Shown in pieces: positions 33,901 to 42,889 of a DNA stretch of 64,000 nt. The notes beneath the pieces were generated by a model. It worked only from the letters and a program-made list of their open reading frames with translations, ran no database searches and was not told where the DNA came from. Position numbers and translations under genes: made by a program. Numbering within the stretch: the first letter of the stretch is position 1; each line of letters starts with the position of its first letter. Source of the stretch: Streptomyces lincolnensis (GTDB taxonomy: Bacteria; Actinomycetota; Actinomycetes; Streptomycetales; Streptomycetaceae); contig NZ_CP016438.1 in NCBI RefSeq assembly GCF_001685355.1, forward strand, positions 3,224,001 to 3,288,000. The letters run 5' to 3'.

Positions 33901-35337
33901 CTACACCGGGTTCAGCCTCCACTGTTGGCAGTTGTTGCCCAGCCAGGACCACTGGCGGACGTCGGCCGCGTCCGCCGTGGAACAGTTGGCTACGTCGGCC
34001 ACCTTGCCCGTGGCCTGGTTCACCACGCGGACGTGACCCCCGTCCGTGGCGATGAACCGGAACTTCTGGCACGTGTTGCCCAGCCAGGACCACTGGCGCA
34101 GGTCCGCGCCGTCGGCGGTGGAGCAGTCGGCGGTGTCCAGAACCTTGCCGGTGGCGGCGTTGACCAGGCGGCTGGTGTCGTCGCCCTGGTCCTCGACTCG
34201 CCAGCGCTGGTTGGTGTTGCCGTTGCAGGTGTACTGCTGGACGTTGGCGCCGTCGGCCGTCGAACTCCCCGCCACCTCAAGGCACTTGCCGCTGTTGCGG
34301 TTGGTGAGGGTGTAGGTGGTGGAGGCGGCCGAGGGTTCACCCGAGGGGCCTGCCCGGGACGCCCCGAGCGCGACCGGCGTGCCGAGGTTGGGCGTGCCGT
34401 CGGCGTTCCAGGTGAACTTCTGGGCCCGGGTGGTGCGCCCGTTGTCGCAGCCGTCGGAGGCGGAGTCGTTGGCGTGGTAGACGATCCAGTTCTCCGCGCC
34501 GTCGGGTGAGGTGAAGAAGCCGTTGTGGCCGGGGCCGTAGACGCCGGCGGAGTCGTTGCGCTGGAAGACCGGCGTGGACTTCTTCGTCCAGGAGGACGCG
34601 GACAGCGGGTCGGAGCCGGTGAGGGTCAGCTGGCCGAGTTTGTAGTCGGGGGTCCAGCAGCCGCTCGCGGAGTAGATCAGGAAGGTCCGCCCGCCCCGTT
34701 GGAGGATCTCCGGGCCCTCGTTGACCGTTCCGCCGGAGGTCTCCCAGGAGTTGGTGGCGCGGGAGATGGTGGAGAAGCCGGTGGCGAGGGTGTACGGGTT
34801 GGACATCCGGGCGGCCACCAGGTTCTGCGTGCCGTTGGTGATCGCGCTGCCGAACAGGTACAGCTGCCCGTTGATGGTGCCGACCGAAGGGTCCAGCATC
34901 CAGGCGGAGTTGAGCTGTGACCTGTAGGTGTAGGGCCCCATGGGGTCGGAACCGGCGCTCTCCAGGACGTGGGAGCGCTGGGTGGGGTTGTAGTCGGAGA
35001 CGTTCTGCCCGGCCACGTAGTACAGGTACCAGCGGCCGTTCAGGAAGTGGATCTCCGGCGCCCAGATGTTGCAGCAGCGCGAGGCCGCGTCACCGGTCCA
35101 CACCTGCACGCTCGGCGCGGTGGCGAGACCGGCGAGGGTCGTGGACTTGCGCATGGTGATGACGTTGGTCCAACTCGTCGTCACCAGGTAGTAGTTGCCG
35201 TTGTGGTACGAGATCCAGGGGTCGGCGCCCTTCTGCGTCTTGACCGGGTTGGCGAAGGAGGCCGCGCTCGCGGAGGACTGCCCGAACGACAGGGCGATGA
35301 TCAGCGCGGCCAGCAGGGTCAGTAGGCGACGGGCCAT
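33901..35337 (-). CDS. secreted GH43 arabinofuranosidase with C-terminal ricin-type CBM13 domain
   Basis: 478 aa. Signal peptide 1-26 (ending SASAA). The GH43 beta-propeller has the catalytic base Asp39 in GADPWIS, and WMLDPSVGTINGQL with a candidate pKa-tuning Asp (residue near 145), plus NEGPEIL with the Glu near 213. A ricin-B beta-trefoil fills about 345-478, with QRW, QKF and QQW repeats. It likely binds polysaccharide and removes arabinose side chains. It overlaps the start of its upstream neighbour's 3' end by 19 bp and is the second gene of a GH43 pair. Confidence 0.88.
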   Translation of the reverse strand: MARRLLTLLAALIIALSFGQSSASAASFANPVKTQKGADPWISYHNGNYYLVTTSWTNVITMRKSTTLAGLATAPSVQVWTGDAASRCCNIWAPEIHFLNGRWYLYYVAGQNVSDYNPTQRSHVLESAGSDPMGPYTYRSQLNSAWMLDPSVGTINGQLYLFGSAITNGTQNLVAARMSNPYTLATGFSTISRATNSWETSGGTVNEGPEILQRGGRTFLIYSASGCWTPDYKLGQLTLTGSDPLSASSWTKKSTPVFQRNDSAGVYGPGHNGFFTSPDGAENWIVYHANDSASDGCDNGRTTRAQKFTWNADGTPNLGTPVALGASRAGPSGEPSAASTTYTLTNRNSGKCLEVAGSSTADGANVQQYTCNGNTNQRWRVEDQGDDTSRLVNAATGKVLDTADCSTADGADLRQWSWLGNTCQKFRFIATDGGHVRVVNQATGKVADVANCSTADAADVRQWSWLGNNCQQWRLNPV

Positions 35338-36284
35338 CCGCTGCTCCAGTTCAGGAGGTTGATGCCGAGCTTGGGCGTCCCGTTGTCGTTGCCGTCGTAG
35401 TAGTGGTAGACGATCAGGTCGCCGTCGGCGTCGTTCGTGATCGACTGCCCGCCGGGGCCGATGACGCTCCCGTGCGACTCCAGGACGGGCGTCCCGCCGT
35501 TGTTCATCATCGACACTCCGTTCTTGTCGACGTACGGCCCGGTGACGCTGGTGGCGCGGCCGACCTTGACCTTGTACGTCGAGCTCGTGCCGGCGCAGCA
35601 GGTGTCGTAGGACGCGAACAGGTAGTAGTAGCTGCCCCGCTTGACGATGTAGGGCGCCTCGACGGCCTTGGTGCCGGTCGGGCGGGAGGCGAGCGAGTAG
35701 CGGGTGGTGTTGGACGACAGCTGCTTGCCGGTGGACGGGTTGATCTGGATCATCTTCAGGCCGGTCCACCAACTGCCGAAGGACAGCCACCACTTGCCGT
35801 CGGAGTCGACGAACAGGTTGGGGTCGATGGCGTTGAAGTCGCTGGAGGAGCCGGAGGAATACACGATGCCCTGGTCGCTCCAGCTGCCCGGCTGTCCGGT
35901 GGTGGAGGTGGCCAGTCCGATGGCGGAGGTGTTCGAGCCGAACTTCGAGACGGAGTAGTACAGCAGGTACCTGCCGCCGTGGAAGGAGATGTCGGGCGCC
36001 CAGGCCTCCGGCACGGAGGAGTAGGTGCGCCACCAGCCGGGCCGGGAGGAGAAGGCGTCGGCTCCGGCGCTGAAGGCGGTGCGGTCGGACGACCTCTTGT
36101 TGGCGATGCCGCCGCCGGTGGCGTACAGCAGGTACTGGCCCGACGAGGTGCGGATCATCGTCGGGTCGTGGACGACCGTCGAGCCGGTGACCCGGCCGGG
36201 GTTGGGGTACGCCTGCGCCGTGCCCGGAACGAGGGCGAGCAGGACGGCTGCGGGGAGGGCGAGAAGCGCGGTTCTGCGGCTCAC
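35319..36284 (-). CDS. secreted GH43 endo-1,5-alpha-L-arabinanase
   Basis: 321 aa. Signal peptide 1-25 (ending AQA). The GH43 arabinanase triad is visible: Asp40 in VHDPTM, Asp154 in NAIDPNLF and Glu209 in KAVEAPYI. It hydrolyses the arabinan main chain. It is the first gene of the pair with the CBM13 enzyme, behind a promoter with an IclR-type operator (36319-36334). A paralogous GH43 with the same motifs lies in the arabinose operon at 49930-50901. Confidence 0.9.
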   Translation of the reverse strand: MSRRTALLALPAAVLLALVPGTAQAYPNPGRVTGSTVVHDPTMIRTSSGQYLLYATGGGIANKRSSDRTAFSAGADAFSSRPGWWRTYSSVPEAWAPDISFHGGRYLLYYSVSKFGSNTSAIGLATSTTGQPGSWSDQGIVYSSGSSSDFNAIDPNLFVDSDGKWWLSFGSWWTGLKMIQINPSTGKQLSSNTTRYSLASRPTGTKAVEAPYIVKRGSYYYLFASYDTCCAGTSSTYKVKVGRATSVTGPYVDKNGVSMMNNGGTPVLESHGSVIGPGGQSITNDADGDLIVYHYYDGNDNGTPKLGINLLNWSSGWPVAY

Positions 36285-36318
36285 ACTGACGCTCCTTGGA
36301 GGTGGGGGGAGACGATAC

Positions 36319-36370
36319 GTTCGAGATATCGATCGCCGATCAGAGCTTCGGACGGAACGTAGAATCGAAC
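36319..36370 (-). promoter_or_regulatory. IclR-type operator and shared promoter module of the GH43 pair
   Basis: GTTCGAGATATCGATC (36319-36334) matches GTTCGAAATTTCGAAC at 13 of 16 positions. About 25 nt further, CTTCGGACGG and TAGAATCGA (36360-36368) form a second block. The same two blocks at the same 39-40 nt spacing precede the arabinose operon (54069-54119). On the minus strand a TCCGAA-N17-ATATCT arrangement may be the -35/-10 pair, so the operator would cover the -10 region. Confidence 0.65.
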
Positions 36371-36420
36371 CCCTTGCGCGTCAATGGTTCGCGCACACCT
36401 CAGCCGTTGCCGTTACTGGG

Positions 36421-37581
36421 CTACGGCGGTGCCGGCAGCGTGAACCAGACCGTCTTGCCGTCCGCGGCGGGGCGGGTGCCCCAGGCGGTGGCGAGGCTGT
36501 CGACGAGTTCGAGGCCCCGGCCCGACTCGTCGGCCTTCCCGGCGTGTCGCCGTCGTGGCATCCCCGGGCCGCGGTCGGTGACCTCGACGGTGAGCTCGTC
36601 CTCGGTCAGGGACAGCCGCAGCCGGACCGGCCCCTCGCCGTGCTGGACCGCGTTGGTGAGCACCTCCGAGGCCAGCAGCCGGGCCTCGTCGACGACGGCG
36701 GTGCGGTCCCGCTCGGCCAGGAACTCCCCGACGAACGCGCGCCCCTCGGCCACCGACGCCGGTACCGCCGCCAGGTCGCGTTCGGTGACGGCCGGGGACC
36801 GGCGGACCATCACGCAGGCGCCGACCGGGTGCCCGTCGCCGGCCCGCAGCGGCCACAGGGTGAGGTCCACGTCGATGGCCCGTCCGGTGCTGGTGCTGCG
36901 CCGGGTGGCGAAGTGATCGATGCGTTCGCCGCGGCCCAGCCGGGTGAGCAGGTCGTCGATCTCACCCCGGCGCTCGGGCGGGGCGAGCATGGAGACGTGC
37001 GCGCCGATGGCCTCCTTGGGGAGGTAGCCGTACAGGCGCTGCGCGGCGGCGTTCCAGTAGGTGATCCGCCCGTCCAGGGTCTTGGCGATGACAGCCTGAG
37101 GGCACTGCTCGGCCAGGGCGGCCACGTCCTTGACCTGCACCTCGGCCGCCTCACGGTCGGCGGCGGTCGGCGCCGGGGCCAGGTCGTCGGCGAGTGGCCG
37201 CCCGGCGTGTCGCGCGGCTTCCTCGCACCGGGCCAGTGAGCTCAGCGCGGCCTCCAGGGCGACCCGCCGCGCCGCCACCCGCACGGTGAGCGCGCAGCCC
37301 AGCAGCAGGCCGGACCAGCGGACGAGGAACGCGGAGGTGAGGGCCGTACCGTCGAGGAGGCCCGCGGCGCAGCCGAACGCGACGGCACAGCAGGCGACCA
37401 GTGCGGTGAGCCGTACGCCCAGGCTGGTGCAGGCCAGCAGCGGGGCGATCACGAGCAGCGCGATGATCTGGGGCCGGGCGCCCAGGAGCACGTCCAGGGC
37501 GGCCACGAGCGGACAGACGCCCAGTGACGCGGACAGAAGACGGGACGACACGGTCGGACGCACCGTCGCACAGACGGTCAT
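36421..37581 (-). CDS. membrane PAS-domain protein with C-terminal HATPase (RsbW/serine-kinase-like)
   Basis: 386 aa. Several hydrophobic segments in about 20-105, a PAS domain (about 150-270) with LDGRITYWNAAAQRLYGYLPKEAIGAH, and a C-terminal histidine-kinase-like ATPase (about 290-380) with EVLTNAVQHGEG (N box) and VTDRGPGMP (G1 box) and GRGLELVDSLA (G2). No H-box histidine, so it is likely an anti-sigma-factor-type serine kinase or partner-switching regulator. Nearest neighbours are other HATPase and regulator genes. Confidence 0.78.
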   Translation of the reverse strand: MTVCATVRPTVSSRLLSASLGVCPLVAALDVLLGARPQIIALLVIAPLLACTSLGVRLTALVACCAVAFGCAAGLLDGTALTSAFLVRWSGLLLGCALTVRVAARRVALEAALSSLARCEEAARHAGRPLADDLAPAPTAADREAAEVQVKDVAALAEQCPQAVIAKTLDGRITYWNAAAQRLYGYLPKEAIGAHVSMLAPPERRGEIDDLLTRLGRGERIDHFATRRSTSTGRAIDVDLTLWPLRAGDGHPVGACVMVRRSPAVTERDLAAVPASVAEGRAFVGEFLAERDRTAVVDEARLLASEVLTNAVQHGEGPVRLRLSLTEDELTVEVTDRGPGMPRRRHAGKADESGRGLELVDSLATAWGTRPAADGKTVWFTLPAPP

Positions 37582-37726
37582 GCGCTGCTCCCCACTCCGT
37601 ACCCGGGACCTCCGCGACCCGGACGGTGTGGGGATCCTGACGCGACCGGAGCGGCCGACACCAGCTCTGGCCGCAATTCACCGGAAGGTGCCCGAACTTG
37701 TCCGGAGCGCCGCCGCTACCGCACGC

Positions 37727-38026
37727 TCACGGCGTCCCCGGACCGAAGTCCGCCTCCAGCCGTTCCCGCCACCCCGCGTCCGCGAGCCCCGCCCCGACCA
37801 GTACGTCCCGCCAGTCCTGCTTGGCCAGCTGGACCGCGTCCAGGAGGCGGTCGACCTTGCCCTGGCCGCACACGAGCGTGGCGGCGGCGATGCGCTCCTT
37901 GTCCTCCCGGTCGCCCCGCTCGGTCAGGTGGTGCACGAGCTCGGCGAGGAGCTCCCCGACGATCTGGCCGTCCCGCCCCGGGAAGTCCTTGGCGATGCGC
38001 TTCTCTACGCGCACGGTGAGCCCCAT
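37727..38026 (-). CDS. small conserved hypothetical protein
   Basis: 99 aa. AAAAGGAG lies 7 nt before the ATG at 38026; a GTG two codons earlier is too close to this site. The sequence (MGLTVRVEKRIAKDFPG...) is mostly amphipathic helix and lacks signal peptide or membrane segment. No family recognised. It begins 38 nt after the HATPase gene and probably belongs to the same operon. Confidence 0.65.
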   Translation of the reverse strand: MGLTVRVEKRIAKDFPGRDGQIVGELLAELVHHLTERGDREDKERIAAATLVCGQGKVDRLLDAVQLAKQDWRDVLVGAGLADAGWRERLEADFGPGTP

Positions 38027-38064
38027 CAGCACTCCTTTTCACCCATTCCGATACTTTTGTCGCA

Positions 38065-38616
38065 CTACGGTACCTCGACAGGGCGGCGGGCTGTCTCACA
38101 AGGAACTTGACGAGTCGTCACCGCGCCGCCCACGGCGACCGGAACCATCGCCTTCACCAGGGACAGCCACCCCGGCAGGTCGACCTCGGCCCGCACGGTC
38201 TTGCCCGGCGGCGGCTCCCGGTCGACCACCTCCCACCGGTCCGCGAGCGCGTCGACCAGGAGCAGCCCCCTGCCCTCCTCCTCCAGCGGCCCGCCTGCCC
38301 GTACGGCGCCCCGGGCGGGCGGACGCGGCTGCGTACGGGTGTCGGTGACCTCGACCCGCACGCTCCCGGTGACGAGCGCGAGCCGCAGCTCGAAGTCCCG
38401 GCCCGGCACCCGCCCGTGCGTCACCGCGTTCGCGGCCAGCTCGGCGACGATCACGGCGACCGCGTCGGCCGGCTCACTGCCGTGCGGCACGCCCCACGCG
38501 TCGAGCTGGGCCAGCGCGAGGTGCCTTGCCAGGCGGGCGCCTCTGGGTGTCGAGCTGAGGCGCTGGGTGAACATACGTACGGTGACGGTGCCTTGGGAGG
38601 GCGGCGGTGCGGTCAT
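38065..38616 (-). CDS. single-domain HATPase regulator (anti-sigma-factor-like)
   Basis: 183 aa. It contains only the ATP-binding fold: VAELAANAVTHG (N box), VEVTDTR (G1) and EGRGLLLVDALADRW (G2). This type occurs beside Scr1-type HTH and DUF397 genes in AbaA/WhiJ-like clusters of Streptomyces, where it is a developmental or antibiotic regulator. It diverges from the HTH gene with a 25-bp palindrome between them. Confidence 0.82.
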   Translation of the reverse strand: MTAPPPSQGTVTVRMFTQRLSSTPRGARLARHLALAQLDAWGVPHGSEPADAVAVIVAELAANAVTHGRVPGRDFELRLALVTGSVRVEVTDTRTQPRPPARGAVRAGGPLEEEGRGLLLVDALADRWEVVDREPPPGKTVRAEVDLPGWLSLVKAMVPVAVGGAVTTRQVPCETARRPVEVP

Positions 38617-38661
38617 GCGCCCAATCTGGCGGGCCCGAGACCCACTTCACCAGGCCGTCGG

Positions 38662-38723
38662 CGCGTACGCTGCCGCAGCGTACGCGGTGACGGGCTGGAC
38701 AGTACCGGTCACTGCCCGTGACC
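38662..38723. promoter_or_regulatory. 25-bp palindrome and second dyad between divergent regulators
   Basis: CGCGTACGCTGC (38662-38673), one central C, and GCAGCGTACGCG (38675-38686) form a perfect palindrome. A second dyad, GGTCAC-TGCCC-GTGACC, lies at 38707-38723, just before the HTH ribosome-binding site. These are candidate operators for the XRE/Scr1-type regulator at 38747 and the divergent HATPase gene. Confidence 0.6.
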
Positions 38724-38746
38724 ATGTGCGCGGGAGGTGATCGGCG

Positions 38747-39595
38747 GTGGTCGATGGAGCGGTGGGTGTAGGCGCGGCTGGTGGGAGCGAGCCGGAGTCG
38801 TCCGACAGCCTGCGGACGTTCGGCGCGGTGGTCCAGGCGCTGCGCGAGCACGCGGGGCTGAGCCGGGAGGAGTTCGCGGACCTGGTCCGCTTCTCCAAAC
38901 ACACGGTGGCGTCCGTGGAGTTGGGGAGGCGGATGCCGGACCCGGCGCTCGTGGAGCGCGCGGAGGGGGTCCTTGGCAACACGGGTGCGCTACGGAGGGC
39001 GGCGGGGCATCTGGCTCGGCAGCCGGGGTTGGCGGCGTGGTTTCGGCAGTGGGCGAGGTTGGAGGCCGAGGCCATCGCGCTGTACACCTATGAATGCCGG
39101 TTGATTCCGGGGTTGTTGCAGACCGAGGCGTACGCACGGCAGTTGTTCGACGATCAGCTGCCACCGTTGCAGGACGAGCAGATCGAGGTGCAGTGGTCCG
39201 CGCGAGCCGATCGCAAGCGGCTGCTGCTCGATCGGCCCAACACCCAGTTCAGCTTCATCCTGGAGGAGCAGTTGTTCCTGCGGCGCACGGGCGGAACAGA
39301 GGTGACGCGTGAACTCATCGAGAGCCTGCTGGAGACGTCGGGACTCCGGAACATCGAGATCCAGATCATGCCGTTGGTGCGGAAGTCCCACGCCGGACTG
39401 GCAGGTCCCATCCAGTTGCTGGAGACCCCGGACGCCAAGTGGTATGCCTACAACGAGGGACAACGCGGCGGGCTGCTCTTCACCGACCCAAAAGAGGTAA
39501 GCGTCCTCCAGAAGCGGTATGCCAGGATGCGAGCGCAGGCTCTCACTCCTGAGGACTCCGTGAGCCTGTTGCAGCGGATGCGAGGAGCGCTATGA
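38747..39595 (+). CDS. Scr1/DUF5753-type helix-turn-helix regulator
   Basis: 282 aa, GTG start after GGGAGG. An N-terminal XRE-type HTH (LREHAGLSREEFADLVRFSKHTVASVELGRRMPD in pattern) is followed by a DUF5753 (Scr1-type) region with YECRLIPGLLQTEAYAR, ELIESLLETSGLRNIEIQIMPL and GPIQLLE. These pair with a small DUF397 protein made by the next gene, with a 4-base ATGA overlap. Family members regulate development or antibiotics (WhiJ/AbaA-like), and some are classed as TA-like. Confidence 0.88.
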   Translation: MVDGAVGVGAAGGSEPESSDSLRTFGAVVQALREHAGLSREEFADLVRFSKHTVASVELGRRMPDPALVERAEGVLGNTGALRRAAGHLARQPGLAAWFRQWARLEAEAIALYTYECRLIPGLLQTEAYARQLFDDQLPPLQDEQIEVQWSARADRKRLLLDRPNTQFSFILEEQLFLRRTGGTEVTRELIESLLETSGLRNIEIQIMPLVRKSHAGLAGPIQLLETPDAKWYAYNEGQRGGLLFTDPKEVSVLQKRYARMRAQALTPEDSVSLLQRMRGAL

Positions 39596-39786
39596 GCACC
39601 AGTGAACTGGCCTGGTTCAAGTCGACGTACAGCAGCAGCGGTGACGGCGACTGCGTCGAGGTCGCCCTCACCCCCGCCACCGTCCACGTCCGCGACTCCA
39701 AGGACCGGCGGGGGGCACGGCTTGCCGTCTCCTCGGCAGCCTGGGGCGAGTTCGTGGCAGGTGATTTCAAGAGCCCTGGTAGTTGA
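39592..39786 (+). CDS. DUF397 domain protein
   Basis: 64 aa. The family pattern is clear: LAWFKSTYSSSGDGDCVEVAL, then VHVRDSKDRRGARLAV and AWGEFVAG. DUF397 proteins are partners of the preceding HTH type. ATG at 39592 overlaps its stop (ATGA). Its 3' end overlaps the facing NACHT gene by 20 bp (39767-39786). Confidence 0.9.
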   Translation: MSTSELAWFKSTYSSSGDGDCVEVALTPATVHVRDSKDRRGARLAVSSAAWGEFVAGDFKSPGS

Positions 39787-42700
39787 TTTCGTCGGTGAAC
39801 CGATTGCCGAACTTATCCGCTCCGACGACAGGCATTCCCTCTCGTCCGGCACCTTCGAGCGTGACATGCAGACCGGGAAGGTCGAGCAGAGGGGTCAGGT
39901 CGAGCACACCCCTGCCGTGGGACCACAAAACGAAATGCAGCACCAGTGACTTCAACTCGGGGAAAACGCGGCGCACCTGCGCGATATCCGTTTGGTCCGA
40001 CTGGTAGGGGAGATGCAGACTTCGAACCTGCGAAACCGGTTCACAACGAGCCAAGTCAGGTTGTACGTTCCCGAGGTCGACTTTCAGTCTTTCAAGCCCG
40101 GTCCACTCGTTCATACGGGTCAGCCATCCCGAATCGTCAGATGCGACGGTCAGTCGAGACACGGCGGGAAGCCGAACGAGACCCGACCAGCCGTCGAGGG
40201 GCGTCCCGGTGAGCACGAGGGAGCGCAGCCCGGGCATCCTCCCCAGGGGCCGCAGTTGCTCACAGGTCAACCGGGCTGCATACAGTCCCAGAGACATCAG
40301 ATCCGCACGCGTCCTGAGGAATTCGAGGCTCGCGATTTCCTCGTTGCCACTGATCCAGAGTGTCTCGATGCCGTCTGTCGGCAGGTAGGCGTCCAACTCC
40401 TCCGCAGAATACGGGCCGCTGACATCCAGCTCGGAAATCGAGCCGAGGCTGCGGAGATGCACCAACTTTGACAGCGTGTCCACGTGCATGAAAGGAAAAT
40501 CCATTCCGCTCAGCACGTCTCGCGCGTAGTCATCAACGGGCTGCCAGTCCCAACCGTCCACGAAAAGACTCCTGCAACTCGGCAGAGACGTAAAGGCTCT
40601 GAACGCCTGCCTTGCCCGCGTAGTGCGAATCCGCGCCAGAACATGGGCAGTGGCGAAGGCTTGGTCGTCGTCCAGCCCTTCCGGCCCGGGCAGTAGCTCA
40701 ACCGCCCAATCCCCCAGCGCCACCAACTCGTTCCCCAGACCGGGCTTCATCGGCGGCAGCATCGTCCTGACACGCCTCCGCACGAGGTCCATGAGCTCGG
40801 CATCCAACGACAGCAGACTCGTCGCGCACCTGGCGGCCAGCAGATGGAGGTACGTCCGCTCGTCGTCTCCCTGCTCGGCGTCGCCGAACTTGACCAGTCC
40901 CTTGATGAGTTTGTGGGCGTCCTTGCGCGTGGCGTGCCCGACCGCGAGGACGATGACATCCCGCCAGACCTCGTCACGCGCGCGCTGTAGGAGTTCCAGG
41001 ATGTAGCCGCTCTCGTGGAACTCCTTTGCGGCGAGGAAGTCCTGGAAGGTGCGGTGGATGAACTGGATGGCGTCGTCGGTGCGTTCCTGGAGGAGGCCGC
41101 TGCGGTCGAGGAGGTATCGGAGGATCTGCTCGGGCTTCCCCTTGGCGCTGATCTGAGACATGTCCCGCATGGCCAGCCCGAGTTGCTGGACGGCTTGGTA
41201 TCGGGTCATCTGTTGCTGCCCCGTACGGGCCAGCCAGATGGCCATCCGCTGAAGCAGCGCGTGCTGCTCACCGGAGTCGAGGCTGAGAGGGCTGGTGTCG
41301 CGGACGCCTCGCCCGGCATCACGGCCGCCGAGAAGCATGGCGAGGGCAGCCTGGTAGAGGGACCAGCGGGTGGTGGGGAGCAAGCCACCCCGGCGCCGGT
41401 GCAGTGCGCAGATCACGGCGCACAACAACGGAGTGCGGGCAAGTTCGCTCAGCGCGGTGTTGTCGTCGAGCTGGTGGATCAGACCCTGTTCCAGGCTGCT
41501 CAGGCGTCCCTGCTCCTCGGCCCCGCGCCGGACGTCGTAGAGATGGCCGCACTCCAGACGAGCAGCCTCGTGCCAGGTGCCCACAAAGGCCCGTATGTCC
41601 TCGTCGCTCATGGGCAGCAACGTCAGCTCGGCAAAATCCTCCTGGACCAGCCAGTCCTTCTCCACCGCGTTCGGACGGACCGTCGCCACACACCTGGTGT
41701 GCGGATAGCGGTCCAGGAGTATGGACAGCCAGCGTCGGGCCTCCTCCCGTTCCCGCTCGGGGACCTCGTCCAGGCCGTCCACCAGGAGCAGCCCTCTACC
41801 CGCTTCCAGCACACGGCGGACCCAGCCGTCGGGCGGGGCGTCGCCGATGACCCGGCCGGCGGACAGCAGTTCCGACACCGCCGGGAAACGCCCACCGCGC
41901 GCGTGGACCTCGCGCAGGGGGACCACGAACGGTACGAGGCCGTTGAGCTGGGCGAGGTCCTCGTCGAGGGTGCCGTTCGCGGCGTGGGCCGCCAGCCACC
42001 AGACGAGGGTGGTCTTGCCGGCGCCGGCCTCACCGCGCAGCAGGACGCGCGGGCGGTCGGTGAGCAGGGTGTCGATGCGATGCCGGATGGTTCCGTGCGC
42101 CCCCTCGGCCTCCAGGCTGAGGTAAGCCGTGTCGAGGTCCCAACTCGCCTCGCTCCGGCCCAGTTCATCGATACCGAAGATCTCGGTCTTGCGGTACTGG
42201 GAGCGCAGGTCGGAGGCGTACCGGGCCTCGAACTGGTCGTCCTGCGGGTGAACGTCCGTGATCTGCTCGCACCTGTGCCCGTCGCCTGCGAACATGTCCA
42301 GCACGGCCTCGGCCGAGACCGCCTCCACCCGCATGTGGTGACGCCCCTTCGGCACCTGGGTCACCACACCGAGCAGCACCGCCCCCGCGAAGACCGGCGC
42401 CCCCGACAACCCTAGGAACGGCGACGTACCACCGCCCCGTTCGTCGGCGGCGGGCCGGTCCAGTTCGCAGACGAGCACATCACGCATGTGCCCGGCCATG
42501 GGCAGCACGGCCGCACGGTACTGGTCGTACTCGAGATCCTCGCCGCGCTCGCCGTACCGCTGGATCTGGGGAAAGCCGACGATCTGGCAGTGCGCCAGCG
42601 GGGACCAGGTGGCGACTGTCCCGACCCGGAGACTGCCCAGCGGCGCCGCTCGCTCGGCGCTGATCACGTCGTCGGTGGCCTGGAGCAGCGCCACGTCGGA

Positions 42701-42889
42701 CTCCCGGTCCGCCCACAGGACGGTGCACGTCACCGGCGCGTCGGCCGCCGGGTGGATCACCTCGACGGCATCGACCCCCTCGATGACGTGCCGCGCCGTC
42801 ATCACCGTCCGCCGGTCGAGCAGCACCCCCGTCCCCTGGCCTGCCCCCAGGACCACGACGACCCGGTCGAGAACCCGCCCCCCGATCAC
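39767..42889 (-). CDS. trypsin-NACHT-repeat STAND ATPase (predicted conflict/defense protein)
   Basis: 1040 aa, GTG start. Residues 1-200 form a trypsin-like protease with His34 in TARHVIEG, Asp65 in ESDVALLQ and Ser162 in GLSGAPVF. The NACHT ATPase has Walker A GEAGAGKTT (286-294) and Walker B LLLVDGLDE (367-375). The C-terminal 250 residues show irregular leucine-rich repeats (SISELDVSG, SLGLYAARLT, LRSLVLTG). Family knowledge: such multidomain STAND proteins are predicted immunity or cell-suicide sensors, with repeats sensing the threat, NACHT oligomerising and the protease as effector. The start overlaps the Trypco2 stop (GTGA). The 3' half is visibly less GC-rich than its neighbours, a possible sign of transfer or diversifying selection. 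Confidence 0.88.
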   Translation of the reverse strand: MIGGRVLDRVVVVLGAGQGTGVLLDRRTVMTARHVIEGVDAVEVIHPAADAPVTCTVLWADRESDVALLQATDDVISAERAAPLGSLRVGTVATWSPLAHCQIVGFPQIQRYGERGEDLEYDQYRAAVLPMAGHMRDVLVCELDRPAADERGGGTSPFLGLSGAPVFAGAVLLGVVTQVPKGRHHMRVEAVSAEAVLDMFAGDGHRCEQITDVHPQDDQFEARYASDLRSQYRKTEIFGIDELGRSEASWDLDTAYLSLEAEGAHGTIRHRIDTLLTDRPRVLLRGEAGAGKTTLVWWLAAHAANGTLDEDLAQLNGLVPFVVPLREVHARGGRFPAVSELLSAGRVIGDAPPDGWVRRVLEAGRGLLLVDGLDEVPEREREEARRWLSILLDRYPHTRCVATVRPNAVEKDWLVQEDFAELTLLPMSDEDIRAFVGTWHEAARLECGHLYDVRRGAEEQGRLSSLEQGLIHQLDDNTALSELARTPLLCAVICALHRRRGGLLPTTRWSLYQAALAMLLGGRDAGRGVRDTSPLSLDSGEQHALLQRMAIWLARTGQQQMTRYQAVQQLGLAMRDMSQISAKGKPEQILRYLLDRSGLLQERTDDAIQFIHRTFQDFLAAKEFHESGYILELLQRARDEVWRDVIVLAVGHATRKDAHKLIKGLVKFGDAEQGDDERTYLHLLAARCATSLLSLDAELMDLVRRRVRTMLPPMKPGLGNELVALGDWAVELLPGPEGLDDDQAFATAHVLARIRTTRARQAFRAFTSLPSCRSLFVDGWDWQPVDDYARDVLSGMDFPFMHVDTLSKLVHLRSLGSISELDVSGPYSAEELDAYLPTDGIETLWISGNEEIASLEFLRTRADLMSLGLYAARLTCEQLRPLGRMPGLRSLVLTGTPLDGWSGLVRLPAVSRLTVASDDSGWLTRMNEWTGLERLKVDLGNVQPDLARCEPVSQVRSLHLPYQSDQTDIAQVRRVFPELKSLVLHFVLWSHGRGVLDLTPLLDLPGLHVTLEGAGREGMPVVGADKFGNRFTDEINYQGS

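Noticed and set aside
38747..39786. Classical toxin-antitoxin pair
   Set aside because: The HTH and DUF397 proteins match developmental regulator pairs; no toxin domain is visible.
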